From the NCBI RefSeq assembly GCF_020880415.1, contig NZ_JAJIUJ010000068.1, forward strand, positions 1 to 64,000: 64,000 bases of DNA, read 5' to 3'. The position numbers and the translations under genes are program-made. Positions 36,745-44,958 of the stretch are shown here, one piece after another. How positions within the stretch are numbered: position 1 is the stretch's first letter; each line of letters begins with the position of its first letter. The notes under the pieces are model-generated. The model did not search any database. It saw only the letters and a program-made list of their open reading frames with translations, and was not told the origin of the DNA. Origin of the DNA: Xanthomonas euvesicatoria pv. euvesicatoria (GTDB lineage Bacteria > Pseudomonadota > Gammaproteobacteria > Xanthomonadales > Xanthomonadaceae).

Positions 36745-37908
36745 ATGCTTGCCCTCAACTACCACGGTTCACGCGATGTGCGAGTGGAAACCGTGCCCGA
36801 TCCACTCTTGGTCGAACGCGACGACCTGATCCTGCGCGTCACTGCCACCGCCATTTGCGGCTCTGACCTGCATCTGTATCGCGGCAAGATTCCCGACCTA
36901 CGCCCCGGCGACATTCTCGGCCACGAATTCATGGGCATCGTGGAAGAGGTGGGCCCGGATGTCACGGCGGTCAAGCCGGGCGACCGGGTCGTGATTCCGT
37001 TCGTGGTCGCCTGCGGGCGGTGTTTCCACTGCGTGCTGCAGGAATTTTCCGCGTGCGAAACCACCAATACCGGCAAGGGCGCGGCGCTCAATCACAAGGA
37101 CATGCGCCCGCCCGCCGCGCTGTTCGGCTTCAGCCATTTGTATGGCGGATTGTCCGGCGGCCAGGCCGAATACGTGCGCGTGCCCAAGGCCAATGTCGGC
37201 CCGCTGGTGGTGCCCGATGCCTTGCACGATGAGCAGGTGCTGTTCCTGTCCGACATCCTGCCGACCGGGTATCAAGCCGTCGTCGATGCAGGCGTCAAAC
37301 AAGGCTCGACCGTTGCCATCTTCGGCGCCGGCCCGGTCGGCCTGATGGCCGCGGCGTGCTGCCGCATGCTGGGCGCAGAGCGCATTTTCATGGTCGACCG
37401 GCACGCATACCGGCTCGATTTTGCGTCCAGGGCCTATGGCGTGATTCCGATCAATTTCGACGAGGTCGACGACCCGGCCGATGTGATCGTCTCGCAGACC
37501 GATGGCCGGGGCGTCGATGCCAGCATCGAGGCGGTCGGCTTCGAGGCCGAAGGCAGCGCCATCGAAACCGCACTGACCAACCTGAAACTGGAAGGCAGCA
37601 GCGGCGTGGCGATCCGCCAGTGCATCGCCGCAACCCGTCGCTGCGGTGTGGTGAGCGTGCCCGGCGTGTATGCCGGCTTCATCCATGCCTTCATGTTTGG
37701 CGATGCGTTCGACAAGGGCCTGACCTTCAAGATGGGCCAGACGCATGTGCAAAAGCATATGCCGCATCTGCTGGAATGCATCGGCAATGGTCAGCTCAAG
37801 CCAAGCTCGATCATTTCGCATCGCATGCCGCTGGCTGACGCGGCGCGTGGCTACGAACTCTTCGACAAGAAGCAGGACGATTGCCGCAAGGTGGTGCTCA
37901 CGCCGTAA
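36745..37908 (+). CDS. Zinc-dependent alcohol dehydrogenase (formaldehyde dehydrogenase-like)
   Basis: The 387-residue medium-chain dehydrogenase has catalytic zinc ligands C38 and H60/E61 ([15 protein letters not shown]). Structural zinc is held by C90, C93, C96 and C104. NAD binds at [12 protein letters not shown]. The insert between structural zinc and coenzyme domain ([26 protein letters not shown]) is typical of the glutathione-independent formaldehyde dehydrogenase subgroup. CAGGAG precedes the ATG. The natural substrate is not certain. Confidence 0.92.
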   Translation: MLALNYHGSRDVRVETVPDPLLVERDDLILRVTATAICGSDLHLYRGKIPDLRPGDILGHEFMGIVEEVGPDVTAVKPGDRVVIPFVVACGRCFHCVLQEFSACETTNTGKGAALNHKDMRPPAALFGFSHLYGGLSGGQAEYVRVPKANVGPLVVPDALHDEQVLFLSDILPTGYQAVVDAGVKQGSTVAIFGAGPVGLMAAACCRMLGAERIFMVDRHAYRLDFASRAYGVIPINFDEVDDPADVIVSQTDGRGVDASIEAVGFEAEGSAIETALTNLKLEGSSGVAIRQCIAATRRCGVVSVPGVYAGFIHAFMFGDAFDKGLTFKMGQTHVQKHMPHLLECIGNGQLKPSSIISHRMPLADAARGYELFDKKQDDCRKVVLTP

Positions 37909-37927
37909 AAGCGTGAGTGGGATCTAC

Positions 37928-37960
37928 GCAGACGGCGCAATCTTCGACCGCGCCGTCTGC
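37928..37960 (+). terminator. Inverted repeat after the dehydrogenase gene
   Basis: gcagacggcgc (37928-37938) and gcgccgtctgc (37950-37960) make a perfect 11-bp stem with an 11-base loop. The T tract is weak (atgttgtata). It probably terminates both this gene and the convergent small gene at 37994. Confidence 0.65.
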
Positions 37961-37993
37961 ATGTTGTATAGCCGTTGAGTGCTGGCAACAGGC

Positions 37994-38209
<216 letters not shown>

Positions 38210-38536
38210 CTACGGTGCGCTGCGTTGGCACAGGTGAAAAGCGTCTTCGCACATCAACGACAAAGGCAACGGATGTGCTGCACTGTGCATGCCGGGCCAT
38301 ACAGTGCATTAGGTGCGGTCTCGCATTCCTTCCCATGCGGCGCAACCATGGTCCCTCTCGATCACGCGCGGCGCCCGAGCGCGACCTGTGCTTGCGCAGA
38401 TGAAGTCAGGCAGCGCTGTGGCGACCAGCAGTGTCGCCGAACGCGGCATCCGGCACCCACGCAGTTGCACCTGCACGGCCGCCATGCGACGACGCGCCTT
38501 GGGTTCACATCCGCACGCGCCCAGGGTGTATGGTGC

Positions 38537-38887
38537 ATGGGCGGCCGGAATCCGGTGTCGCCCTCATTTCATCTGGCCCTTTCCATCGACAATCTCTGCG
38601 AACGCTGCGACGCCGTCTGCTGCCGGCTCACCGTCATGGTCGATCCATCCGACCGTATCCCACACCATCTCACCAGCGTGACGCCGCAAGGCTGGCATGT
38701 GATGGCGCGCGACGAGGAAGGCTGGTGCGTGGCCATCGACGCTGCGCGCATGTGTTGCTCGATCTACGAGACGCGACCGGCGATCTGCCGGCGTTTCGTC
38801 ATGTCCGGCCCGTATTGCCGCGACGTACGTGCCACCTACGACGATCAACGCCGCCGGGGCATTCCCTTGACGCTGTACAACGCATGA
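38537..38887 (+). CDS. YkgJ-type cysteine cluster protein
   Basis: The protein of about 116 residues carries clustered cysteines typical of the YkgJ/CxxCxxCC family: LCERCDAVCCRLTV, then RMCCSIYETRPAICRRF and GPYCRDV. These probably bind zinc or an iron-sulphur cluster. The start is uncertain: the ATG at 38537 is used, with a GTG six codons on also possible, and no clear ribosome site decides. It is nine bases upstream of the next small gene and likely co-transcribed. Confidence 0.8.
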   Translation: MGGRNPVSPSFHLALSIDNLCERCDAVCCRLTVMVDPSDRIPHHLTSVTPQGWHVMARDEEGWCVAIDAARMCCSIYETRPAICRRFVMSGPYCRDVRATYDDQRRRGIPLTLYNA

Positions 38888-38896
38888 GGATGTGCG

Positions 38897-39118
38897 ATGC
38901 ATCATTCCCGCCGCCAGTCGATGACCGTCAGTAACCAGCCGGGCAAGCCGCGGTTGTCCGAACAGCGGTTGGCCGCCGATCTGCAGGCGTTTCAGCAATC
39001 CGGCGGCGCAATCGAGCGCCTGGGCGATACACCACTACGTCGCGAAAAAAAGCGCGGCGCACCAGAGGCTGCGCCAGCCGCCGTAGTCACACCGGCCGTC
39101 GCAGCCGAGGCCGAGTAA
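38897..39118 (+). CDS. Small conserved hypothetical protein
   Basis: The 73-residue protein has a basic N-terminus (MHHSRRQSMTVSNQPGKPRL), a helical middle (EQRLAADLQAFQQSGGAIERLG) and an Ala-rich tail. It starts nine bases after the cysteine-cluster gene, with GAGG upstream. An alternative ATG lies eight codons on. No family was recognised. Confidence 0.6.
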   Translation: MHHSRRQSMTVSNQPGKPRLSEQRLAADLQAFQQSGGAIERLGDTPLRREKKRGAPEAAPAAVVTPAVAAEAE

Positions 39119-39336
39119 GACAGCAACGGATGCCTCGCGGGCGCCTACGCGCATCCATCCGCCATCACCGACGCGATGCGACGTAGTCGGCCATCAGCTT
39201 CAACCACCCGATCAGGGCAGCTGCAACTCTGGGCCGCACTGCAGAAGCTGCTTGGGCAGTCTGCGCACGCGGGTTCAGTGCTCAACACATCAGGCACCGC
39301 GCGCAGGCGTCGCCGCCCGCACGGACATGGGGGCAG

Positions 39337-39549
39337 TTACAGCAGTTGCGCGCGCTTGGTCGCGCCAAGCCCTTGTGCCAGTGAGGCCATTTCGTTGGCC
39401 AAGGCGACCATGTTGCCGCCGGCCTGCGCCGCGATGCCCATGATGCGCTGGTAGGCGTCCCAGAAGTCGGGCCCATTGCCATAGGCATCGTGGAACCCTT
39501 GCAGCTCCAAGACCAGCAGATCGGACACTTGCATGTCGGAGCGGTCCAT
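39337..39549 (-). CDS. Small conserved hypothetical protein
   Basis: The 70-residue, helical protein starts MDRSDMQVSDLLVLELQGFH and has the compact segment FWDAYQRIMGIAAQAGGNMVALANEMASL. GAGGT is well spaced before the ATG. It is cytoplasmic. It is divergent from the four-gene motor-like operon across 338 bases. I recognise no domain. Confidence 0.65.
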   Translation of the reverse strand: MDRSDMQVSDLLVLELQGFHDAYGNGPDFWDAYQRIMGIAAQAGGNMVALANEMASLAQGLGATKRAQLL

Positions 39550-39887
39550 TGTGTTACCTCGATGGGGGATTCCCCGGCCCGCAGCTTATACCCGTTCACC
39601 TTACAAAATCGAGTCAGCCGGATGGCCGGATGCCTGGACCTGAATTGGTTAGAATGCCTGGCGGAATCTGTGTGTCGGGCGTCTGGTTGGGGCTGCTTGC
39701 TGCCTCCTGGGTACGCCGGTGGCTGGCAGCGCCGCAGGTCAGGCCGTCCGCCATACCCGGGCCTGCCGCCCGCCTCGGACCGGCTGAATGCCAGCACGCA
39801 GGGTTCCGGCAGCGTGCTCGCTGCTGCCGCCTGACGCGCCGACCGGCATGCGTTCCCGTGTAAAATGCCCGGTTTTTGACCGGAAGA
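39550..39887. other. Divergent gap upstream of the motor-like operon
   Basis: These 338 bases must contain the promoters for both flanking genes. TAAAAT at about 39859 could be a -10 for the rightward operon, but no matching -35 stands out. No operator or repeat is seen. Confidence 0.35.
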
Positions 39888-40625
39888 ATGGCGAAAGTTG
39901 CTCCACGGGCGCCCTTGTCGGGCCCGGCGTTCATTCGCCTGCTTGCTTGCCTCAGCGACGCGCACATCGCTCAGTCCAACCACGCGCTGGCCGACCGGCT
40001 GAGCCAGTGGATCGACTGGACGCGCGCGGTTGCCGTGTCCAAGGCGCTGGACGGCAAGCTGCCCGACACCGACGACCTGCCCGAACCGCGCCCGCTCGAT
40101 GCGGAGGCTTGCGCACGCGTGCGCACCGGTCTTGCTGCCAGCAGCGTGACCGAGTTGGACGCGCTGGTTGTGCGCGTGCGTGCCGAGGCGCGCAACGCCG
40201 CGCTCGCAGACGCACCCGTCGCCGCGCCGGATTTCGCACCATTCCGGCAGCACTACTTAACCATGCAACGCGCCATGCGTACCGCCACCGGCGATCTGCG
40301 CGGGCGCCTGCGCGACCTGCTCGCATTGGCCTCCACCGACATGGCGCGGTTGGCCGAAGTGGATGCGGTGATGGAGCTCACCCTGAGCCCGCGCGAGCAG
40401 AGCCTGTTGAACACCGTGCCGAGCCTGCTCGGCGCACATTTCGAACGCCTGCGCGATGCTGCACAGGCGCAGCACCGGCCGACCGATGACGATGCCGCGC
40501 CACGCGCGGTGCCCGATGGCTGGCTGGATGTCTTCCGCAAGGACATGCAGAGCGTGTTGCTCGCCGAACTGGATGTTCGTTTTCACCCGATCGAAGGCCT
40601 GCTTGCAGCGCTTCGTACCCGCTAA
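39888..40625 (+). CDS. DUF3348 family protein
   Basis: The 245-residue, mostly helical cytoplasmic protein matches the DUF3348 pattern: AFIRLLACLSDAHIAQSNHALADRLSQWIDW at the N-terminus, a middle with FRQHYLTMQRAM, and a C-terminus WLDVFRKDMQSVLLAELDVRFHPIEGLLAAL. No signal or membrane segment is visible. The start at 39888 is the fifth codon of the open frame. It precedes the MotA-like gene by 10 bases. DUF3348 has no assigned role; here it is the first gene of a stator-like operon. Confidence 0.85.
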   Translation: MAKVAPRAPLSGPAFIRLLACLSDAHIAQSNHALADRLSQWIDWTRAVAVSKALDGKLPDTDDLPEPRPLDAEACARVRTGLAASSVTELDALVVRVRAEARNAALADAPVAAPDFAPFRQHYLTMQRAMRTATGDLRGRLRDLLALASTDMARLAEVDAVMELTLSPREQSLLNTVPSLLGAHFERLRDAAQAQHRPTDDDAAPRAVPDGWLDVFRKDMQSVLLAELDVRFHPIEGLLAALRTR

Positions 40626-40635
40626 CTGGGACGTC

Positions 40636-43293
40636 ATGTTCAGAACTCTCGTACACGTGTGTGTGTTTCTCGTCGGCCTGCTGGCGGTTTGCTGGGTCGG
40701 CATCGGTTATCTCGGCTCCAACCCGCTCGGCGCCTGTGTCGCGGCGGTGATCGGTGCCTGCTATGTGGCCGGCGCGCTGGAGTTGTATCGCTACCGCCAG
40801 GCCACGGCGACGCTGGAAGCGGCAGTCGATGGGCTGGCCACGGCGCCTTCTGCCCTGGGCGCTTGGCTACAAACTGTTCATCCTGGCCTGCGTAATGCGG
40901 TGCGCCTGCGTATCAAGGGCGAGCGCGTGGCATTGCCGGCCCCGGTGCTGACGCCGTATCTGGTCGGCTTGCTGGTGTTGCTTGGCATGCTCGGCACCTT
41001 GCTCGGCATGATGGCCACGCTCAAGGGCACCGGCTTTGCATTGCAGAGCGCCACCGACCTGCAGGCCATTCGCGGCTCGCTCGCAGCACCGGTGGAAGGC
41101 CTGGCGTTCGCGTTCGGTACCTCCATCGCCGGTGTGGCGACATCGGCCATGCTGGGGTTGTTGTCGGCGCTGTGCCGGCGCGAGCGCCTGCAGGTGGTGC
41201 AACGGCTGGACCTGAAGATCGCTGCCGAACTGCACATGCATTCGGACGCGCACCGACGTGGCGAAGCATTCAAGCTGCAGCAGCAGCAAAGCGCCTTGAT
41301 GCCAGCCTTGATCGACCAGCTGCAGACGCTGGTGCACAGCATCCAACAGCACAGCATGGCTGCCGAGCAGCGCCTGGCCGCCCAGCAAGCCGATTTCCAG
41401 GCCAAAAGCGAAGCGGCGTATGCGCGGCTGGCCACGGCCATGGAGCACGCGCTGCAAGCCGGTGTCGCCGAAAGCGCACGGGCGGTCGGTGCGGCATTGC
41501 AGCCGGCGATGGAAGCCACCATGGCCAGCATCGCACGCGATACCGCCGCATTGCAGGAACATGTCACGCAAGCCGTGCAGCAACAGCTGGACGGCATTAC
41601 CCATGGCTTCCAGACCAGTGCCAGCACCACGGCGCAGCACTGGAGCACGGCATTGGCGGCGCAGGAACGCGCGCAGCAGACCCACAACGCGCAGTTGCAG
41701 ACCGCGCTGGAACAGATTGCCGCGCACAGCGTAGCCGTGCAGGACAGCGTGAGCAGCGCCGTGCAGCAGCAGTTGCACGGCGTCAGTGCAGCCATCGAGC
41801 AGAACGCGCGCACGGCGACCGAGCACTGGCAGGTGGCACTGGCTGCGCAGGAACGCACCCAGGCCACGTTGGCCGAACAGTTGCAGGGCACACTGGAACA
41901 GATCGACCAGCGCAGCGTTGCCGTGCAGGACAGCGTCACCCAGGCCGTGCAGCAGCAATTGAGCGCACTCAACGATGGCTTTGCCAACAGCACCGCGGCC
42001 AGCGCCGCCAGCTGGGCGGCCGTGCTTGCCGAACAGCAACGTGCCACCGAAACGCACAGCGCGCAGTTGCACGCCACCCTCGAACAACTGGCGCAGCGGA
42101 CCAGTGCCCTGCACGACGGCGTGCAGCAGGCCGTGCAGCAGCAGCTGGACGGGTTGAGCAGCGGCTTCGAAGCCAGCACCGCCACGGCAGCGGCCACCTG
42201 GACGGCTGCGGTGGCCGAGCAGCAGCGCGCCAATCACGCGCTCACCCAGGAGTTGCAGGACACGCTCACGCAATTTGCCAGCACCTTCGAGACACGCTCC
42301 GCCGCGTTGGTGGATGCGGTCTCGCAACGCATGCAGCAATCCAGCACCGACGCTGCCAATGCGTGGCGCGATGCACTGGCTCAGCAGCAACACGCCAGCG
42401 CCACATTGTCCAGCCAGCACCACAGCGCACTTGCCGCCGCCACCGCCAGTTTCGAGGCGCATGCGGCGGCCCTGGTCGGCACCTTGCAGCAATCGCACAC
42501 CGACCTGCAGGCGGCACTGGAAGCGCGCGACACCCAGCGCCTGGCGCTGTGGAGCGAGCGCTTCGGCGCGATGAGCACGGCCCTGACCGCACAATGGGAA
42601 CAGACCGGCGAACGCGTCGCCCGGCAACAGCAGGCCATTTGCGACACCCTGGCCAGCACCGCCAGCGAGCTGTCCACGCAGGCGCAGGCGCAGGCCAGCG
42701 CGACGATCAGCGAAGTGTCGCGCCTGATGCAGATCGCCTCCGAAGCGCCCAAGGCCGCGGCCGATGTCGTGGCCGAGCTGCGCCAGTCGCTGTCCGAGAG
42801 CATGGTGCGCGACACCGCCATGCTGGAAGAACGCAGCAAGCTGCTTGCCACCCTGGACACCTTGCTCAACGCAGTCAATCACGCCTCCACCGAACAACGC
42901 GAAGCGGTGGATGCCTTGGTGACCACCTCGGCCGACCTGCTGCAGCGCGTGGGCAGCCAGCTCACCGAACAGATCGGCAGCGAAACCGGCAAGCTGGGCG
43001 CAGTGGCCGCGCATGTCAGCGGCAGCGCAGTGGAAGTGGCCAGCCTGGGCGAAGCGTTCGGCATGGCGGTGCAGTTGTTCAGCGGCGCCACCAGCGAGCT
43101 CAATGAGCGCCTGCAGCACGTTGCCACGGCACTCGATGCCTCGCTGGCACGCAGCGACGACCAACTTGCTTACTACGTGGCACAGGCGCGCGAAGTGGTC
43201 GACCTCAGCATGCTCTCGCAGAAGCAGATCATCGAAGAACTGCGCCAGCTCGATCGCGGGCGTGGCGAACCCGGCCAAGCAGAAACGGCATGA
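40636..43293 (+). CDS. MotA/ExbB-like membrane protein with long coiled-coil tail (DUF802)
   Basis: The 885-residue protein has four membrane helices in the first 190 residues. Two lie near 4-48. Two follow in MotA/ExbB style: LVGLLVLLGMLGTLLGMMATL at about 110-130 and GLAFAFGTSIAGVATSAMLGLL at about 156-177. The remaining roughly 700 residues are an Ala/Gln-rich helical tail containing four tandem 62-residue repeats from about residue 315 to 562, ending in a charged tip (QKQIIEELRQLDRGRG). DUF802 has no assigned function. Its stop overlaps the MotB/OmpA-like gene by 4 bases, which indicates a fixed complex. Confidence 0.88.
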   Translation: MFRTLVHVCVFLVGLLAVCWVGIGYLGSNPLGACVAAVIGACYVAGALELYRYRQATATLEAAVDGLATAPSALGAWLQTVHPGLRNAVRLRIKGERVALPAPVLTPYLVGLLVLLGMLGTLLGMMATLKGTGFALQSATDLQAIRGSLAAPVEGLAFAFGTSIAGVATSAMLGLLSALCRRERLQVVQRLDLKIAAELHMHSDAHRRGEAFKLQQQQSALMPALIDQLQTLVHSIQQHSMAAEQRLAAQQADFQAKSEAAYARLATAMEHALQAGVAESARAVGAALQPAMEATMASIARDTAALQEHVTQAVQQQLDGITHGFQTSASTTAQHWSTALAAQERAQQTHNAQLQTALEQIAAHSVAVQDSVSSAVQQQLHGVSAAIEQNARTATEHWQVALAAQERTQATLAEQLQGTLEQIDQRSVAVQDSVTQAVQQQLSALNDGFANSTAASAASWAAVLAEQQRATETHSAQLHATLEQLAQRTSALHDGVQQAVQQQLDGLSSGFEASTATAAATWTAAVAEQQRANHALTQELQDTLTQFASTFETRSAALVDAVSQRMQQSSTDAANAWRDALAQQQHASATLSSQHHSALAAATASFEAHAAALVGTLQQSHTDLQAALEARDTQRLALWSERFGAMSTALTAQWEQTGERVARQQQAICDTLASTASELSTQAQAQASATISEVSRLMQIASEAPKAAADVVAELRQSLSESMVRDTAMLEERSKLLATLDTLLNAVNHASTEQREAVDALVTTSADLLQRVGSQLTEQIGSETGKLGAVAAHVSGSAVEVASLGEAFGMAVQLFSGATSELNERLQHVATALDASLARSDDQLAYYVAQAREVVDLSMLSQKQIIEELRQLDRGRGEPGQAETA
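41578..42321 (+). repeat. Four tandem 186-bp in-frame repeats
   Basis: Units start at 41578, 41764, 41950 and 42136. Each encodes 62 residues opening with QQQL, with a central W followed by AQ/EQ-ER/QR, then LEQ and QDSV..AV. Units 1-3 are exactly 62 residues with no indel; the fourth is degenerate after the first 40. They extend the helical tail of the MotA-like protein. Confidence 0.85.
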
Positions 43294-43961
43294 GCGACGA
43301 GATCGAAAGCGACGGCGAGCTGGGCACGCCCATCTGGGCGGCATTCGGCGACCTGATGTCGGTGTTGCTGGGCGCGTTCGTGCTGATCCTGGTCGGCGTG
43401 ATCGGCGTGCAGTTGCAACTGTCCAGCCGCCTGGACGCGGAGGTCAAACAACGCCAGGCCGAAGCGCAACGTCGGCAGACGCTGGAACAGGCACTGGCCG
43501 CACCGTTGGCTGCCGGCCGCGTGACCCTGGTCGATGGCCGTATCGGCATTCGCGGCAATGTGCTGTTTGCGTTCAACTCCGACGAACTGCAGCCGGAAGG
43601 ACGCGAGGTGTTGAAGTCGCTGGCCACGCCATTGACGCACTACCTGCGCGCGCGCGACGAGATCCTGATGGTCAGCGGATTTACCGACGACCGCCCGGTG
43701 CTGGGCGGCAATCGCCGCTACGCCGACAACTGGGAACTGTCCGCACAACGCGCACTCACGGTGACCCGTGCCTTGATCGCCGAAGGCGTGCCGGCGTCAT
43801 CGGTGTTCGCCGCCGCATTCGGCTCGCAGCAACCGGTGGATTCCAACGCCGACGAAGCCCGCCGCGCGAAGAACCGCCGCGTGGAGATCGCGCCGATCGC
43901 GCGCCCGTCGTCGCGCGCAGGCGCATCGGCGCCGCCCGCAGCAACCGCCGCACCGCGATGA
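43290..43961 (+). CDS. MotB/OmpA-like protein
   Basis: The 223-residue protein has one N-terminal helix (FGDLMSVLLGAFVLILVGVIGV). D21 just before it occupies the place of the ion-binding aspartate of MotB. A short coil follows, then an OmpA-type peptidoglycan-binding domain at about 95-205 (FAFNSDELQPEGREVL, VSGFTDDRPV, NWELSAQRALTVTRAL, RRAKNRRVEI). It starts by a 4-base overlap with the MotA-like gene and ends by a 4-base overlap with DUF2894. This is the partner half of a proton- or ion-driven stator complex. Confidence 0.9.
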   Translation: MSDEIESDGELGTPIWAAFGDLMSVLLGAFVLILVGVIGVQLQLSSRLDAEVKQRQAEAQRRQTLEQALAAPLAAGRVTLVDGRIGIRGNVLFAFNSDELQPEGREVLKSLATPLTHYLRARDEILMVSGFTDDRPVLGGNRRYADNWELSAQRALTVTRALIAEGVPASSVFAAAFGSQQPVDSNADEARRAKNRRVEIAPIARPSSRAGASAPPAATAAPR

Positions 43962-44623
43962 GCACGCCGGCACTGCCCGCACGCGCGCAACTGGAGCGCT
44001 GGCGCAGCCAGGGCGCCGATCGGTTGGATCCGGTGCGCTTCCATCTGATGGAAGCGTTGGCAGCGCGTGCCGATGCGCAGGCCAATGCGGTGCGTGAGGT
44101 GCTGGAACACAAGCTTGGCGCGATGGTCGATGGCTATGCGACAGCGCTGCAGCAGACAGCGCGTCGCCGTGCCGGGAGCCGTGCAGTGCCTTCCCCGACG
44201 CCGGCGTCGCCGCAGCCCAGCGCCTTGGGTGCGCTCACCGCGCAGATGGCCGGGCATGCGGCGCTGATGGAAGTGGACAGCCGCAAGACTGCCAGTGCAG
44301 ATGCAATGCTGTTTCCGGAGCTGCCGGCGCTGGACGACTTTCGTCGCACCTGGACCACCGTGCGCACCGCCAGCCAGGTGCGGCAGTCGCTGCAGGATGC
44401 GCCCAAGAACGCCGGCCCGCTCAACTCCAGCGTGCTGGTGCATCGCTGCATCACGCTGATGCGCGAGCGCTCGCCGGGCTATCTGCAGCACTTTCTCGGC
44501 TATGTGGATGCGTTGTCATGGCTGGAGCAGCTGCACACCGGCGGCGCGTTGGCCAACGAGGAGGCCGCGCCGGCGACGCCGGGCAAGAAACGCAGCAAGA
44601 GTCCGTCGAAGCGACGCAGTTAG
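43958..44623 (+). CDS. DUF2894 family protein
   Basis: The 221-residue cytoplasmic protein starts ARAQLERWRSQGADRLDPVRF and has a helical N-terminus and a C-terminal conserved block: LDDFRRTWTTVRTASQVRQSL, LNSSVLVHRCITLMRERSPGYLQHFLGYVDALSWLEQL. It ends in a lysine-rich tail (KKRSKSPSKRRS). It is the last gene of the four-gene operon, coupled by ATGA to the OmpA-like gene. No role has been assigned to DUF2894. Confidence 0.87.
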   Translation: MSTPALPARAQLERWRSQGADRLDPVRFHLMEALAARADAQANAVREVLEHKLGAMVDGYATALQQTARRRAGSRAVPSPTPASPQPSALGALTAQMAGHAALMEVDSRKTASADAMLFPELPALDDFRRTWTTVRTASQVRQSLQDAPKNAGPLNSSVLVHRCITLMRERSPGYLQHFLGYVDALSWLEQLHTGGALANEEAAPATPGKKRSKSPSKRRS

Positions 44624-44958
44624 GTCCTCGATCGGTCCGGATCTACGTCGGGCCTGCTGACGCAGGCTCCGATCTCGGAGAGGCAGCCCAGCACCGCATG
44701 TGGCATGTCACCCGCCGTGAGCATGAGGTCACTGCACGCCTCTGGCTGCGAACCGCGTTGCACTTGCTCACGCGGCAGCTGAAGCTGCATGCAAGCGCAC
44801 AACGACGTCCAGCAACCACTCGCCGGCGCGCTGCAGTCACTGCAGTCACGCCCGAGCGCGAAGCGTATTCAATTGGAACGTGGCGACCGTCGGTAACGCT
44901 GACATCCACCACGCTGGCGCATGCGCCGATCGCCGCTTCGGCCGCCGTGGAGCATCGC
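44624..44958. other. Gap between converging genes
   Basis: These 335 bases contain one weak 6-bp stem (gcctgc at 44652 with gcaggc at 44662) without a T tract. I see no gene. Confidence 0.35.

Noticed and set aside
40867..43344. An 825-codon open frame antisense to the MotA-like gene
   Set aside because: Gln- and Ala-rich sense codons give few antisense stops; the predicted product has no recognisable motif.
39888..44623. Complete Zorya defence system
   Set aside because: Only ZorA/ZorB-like genes are present; no ZorC-, ZorD- or ZorE-like gene is within the window, so the operon is described without that name.
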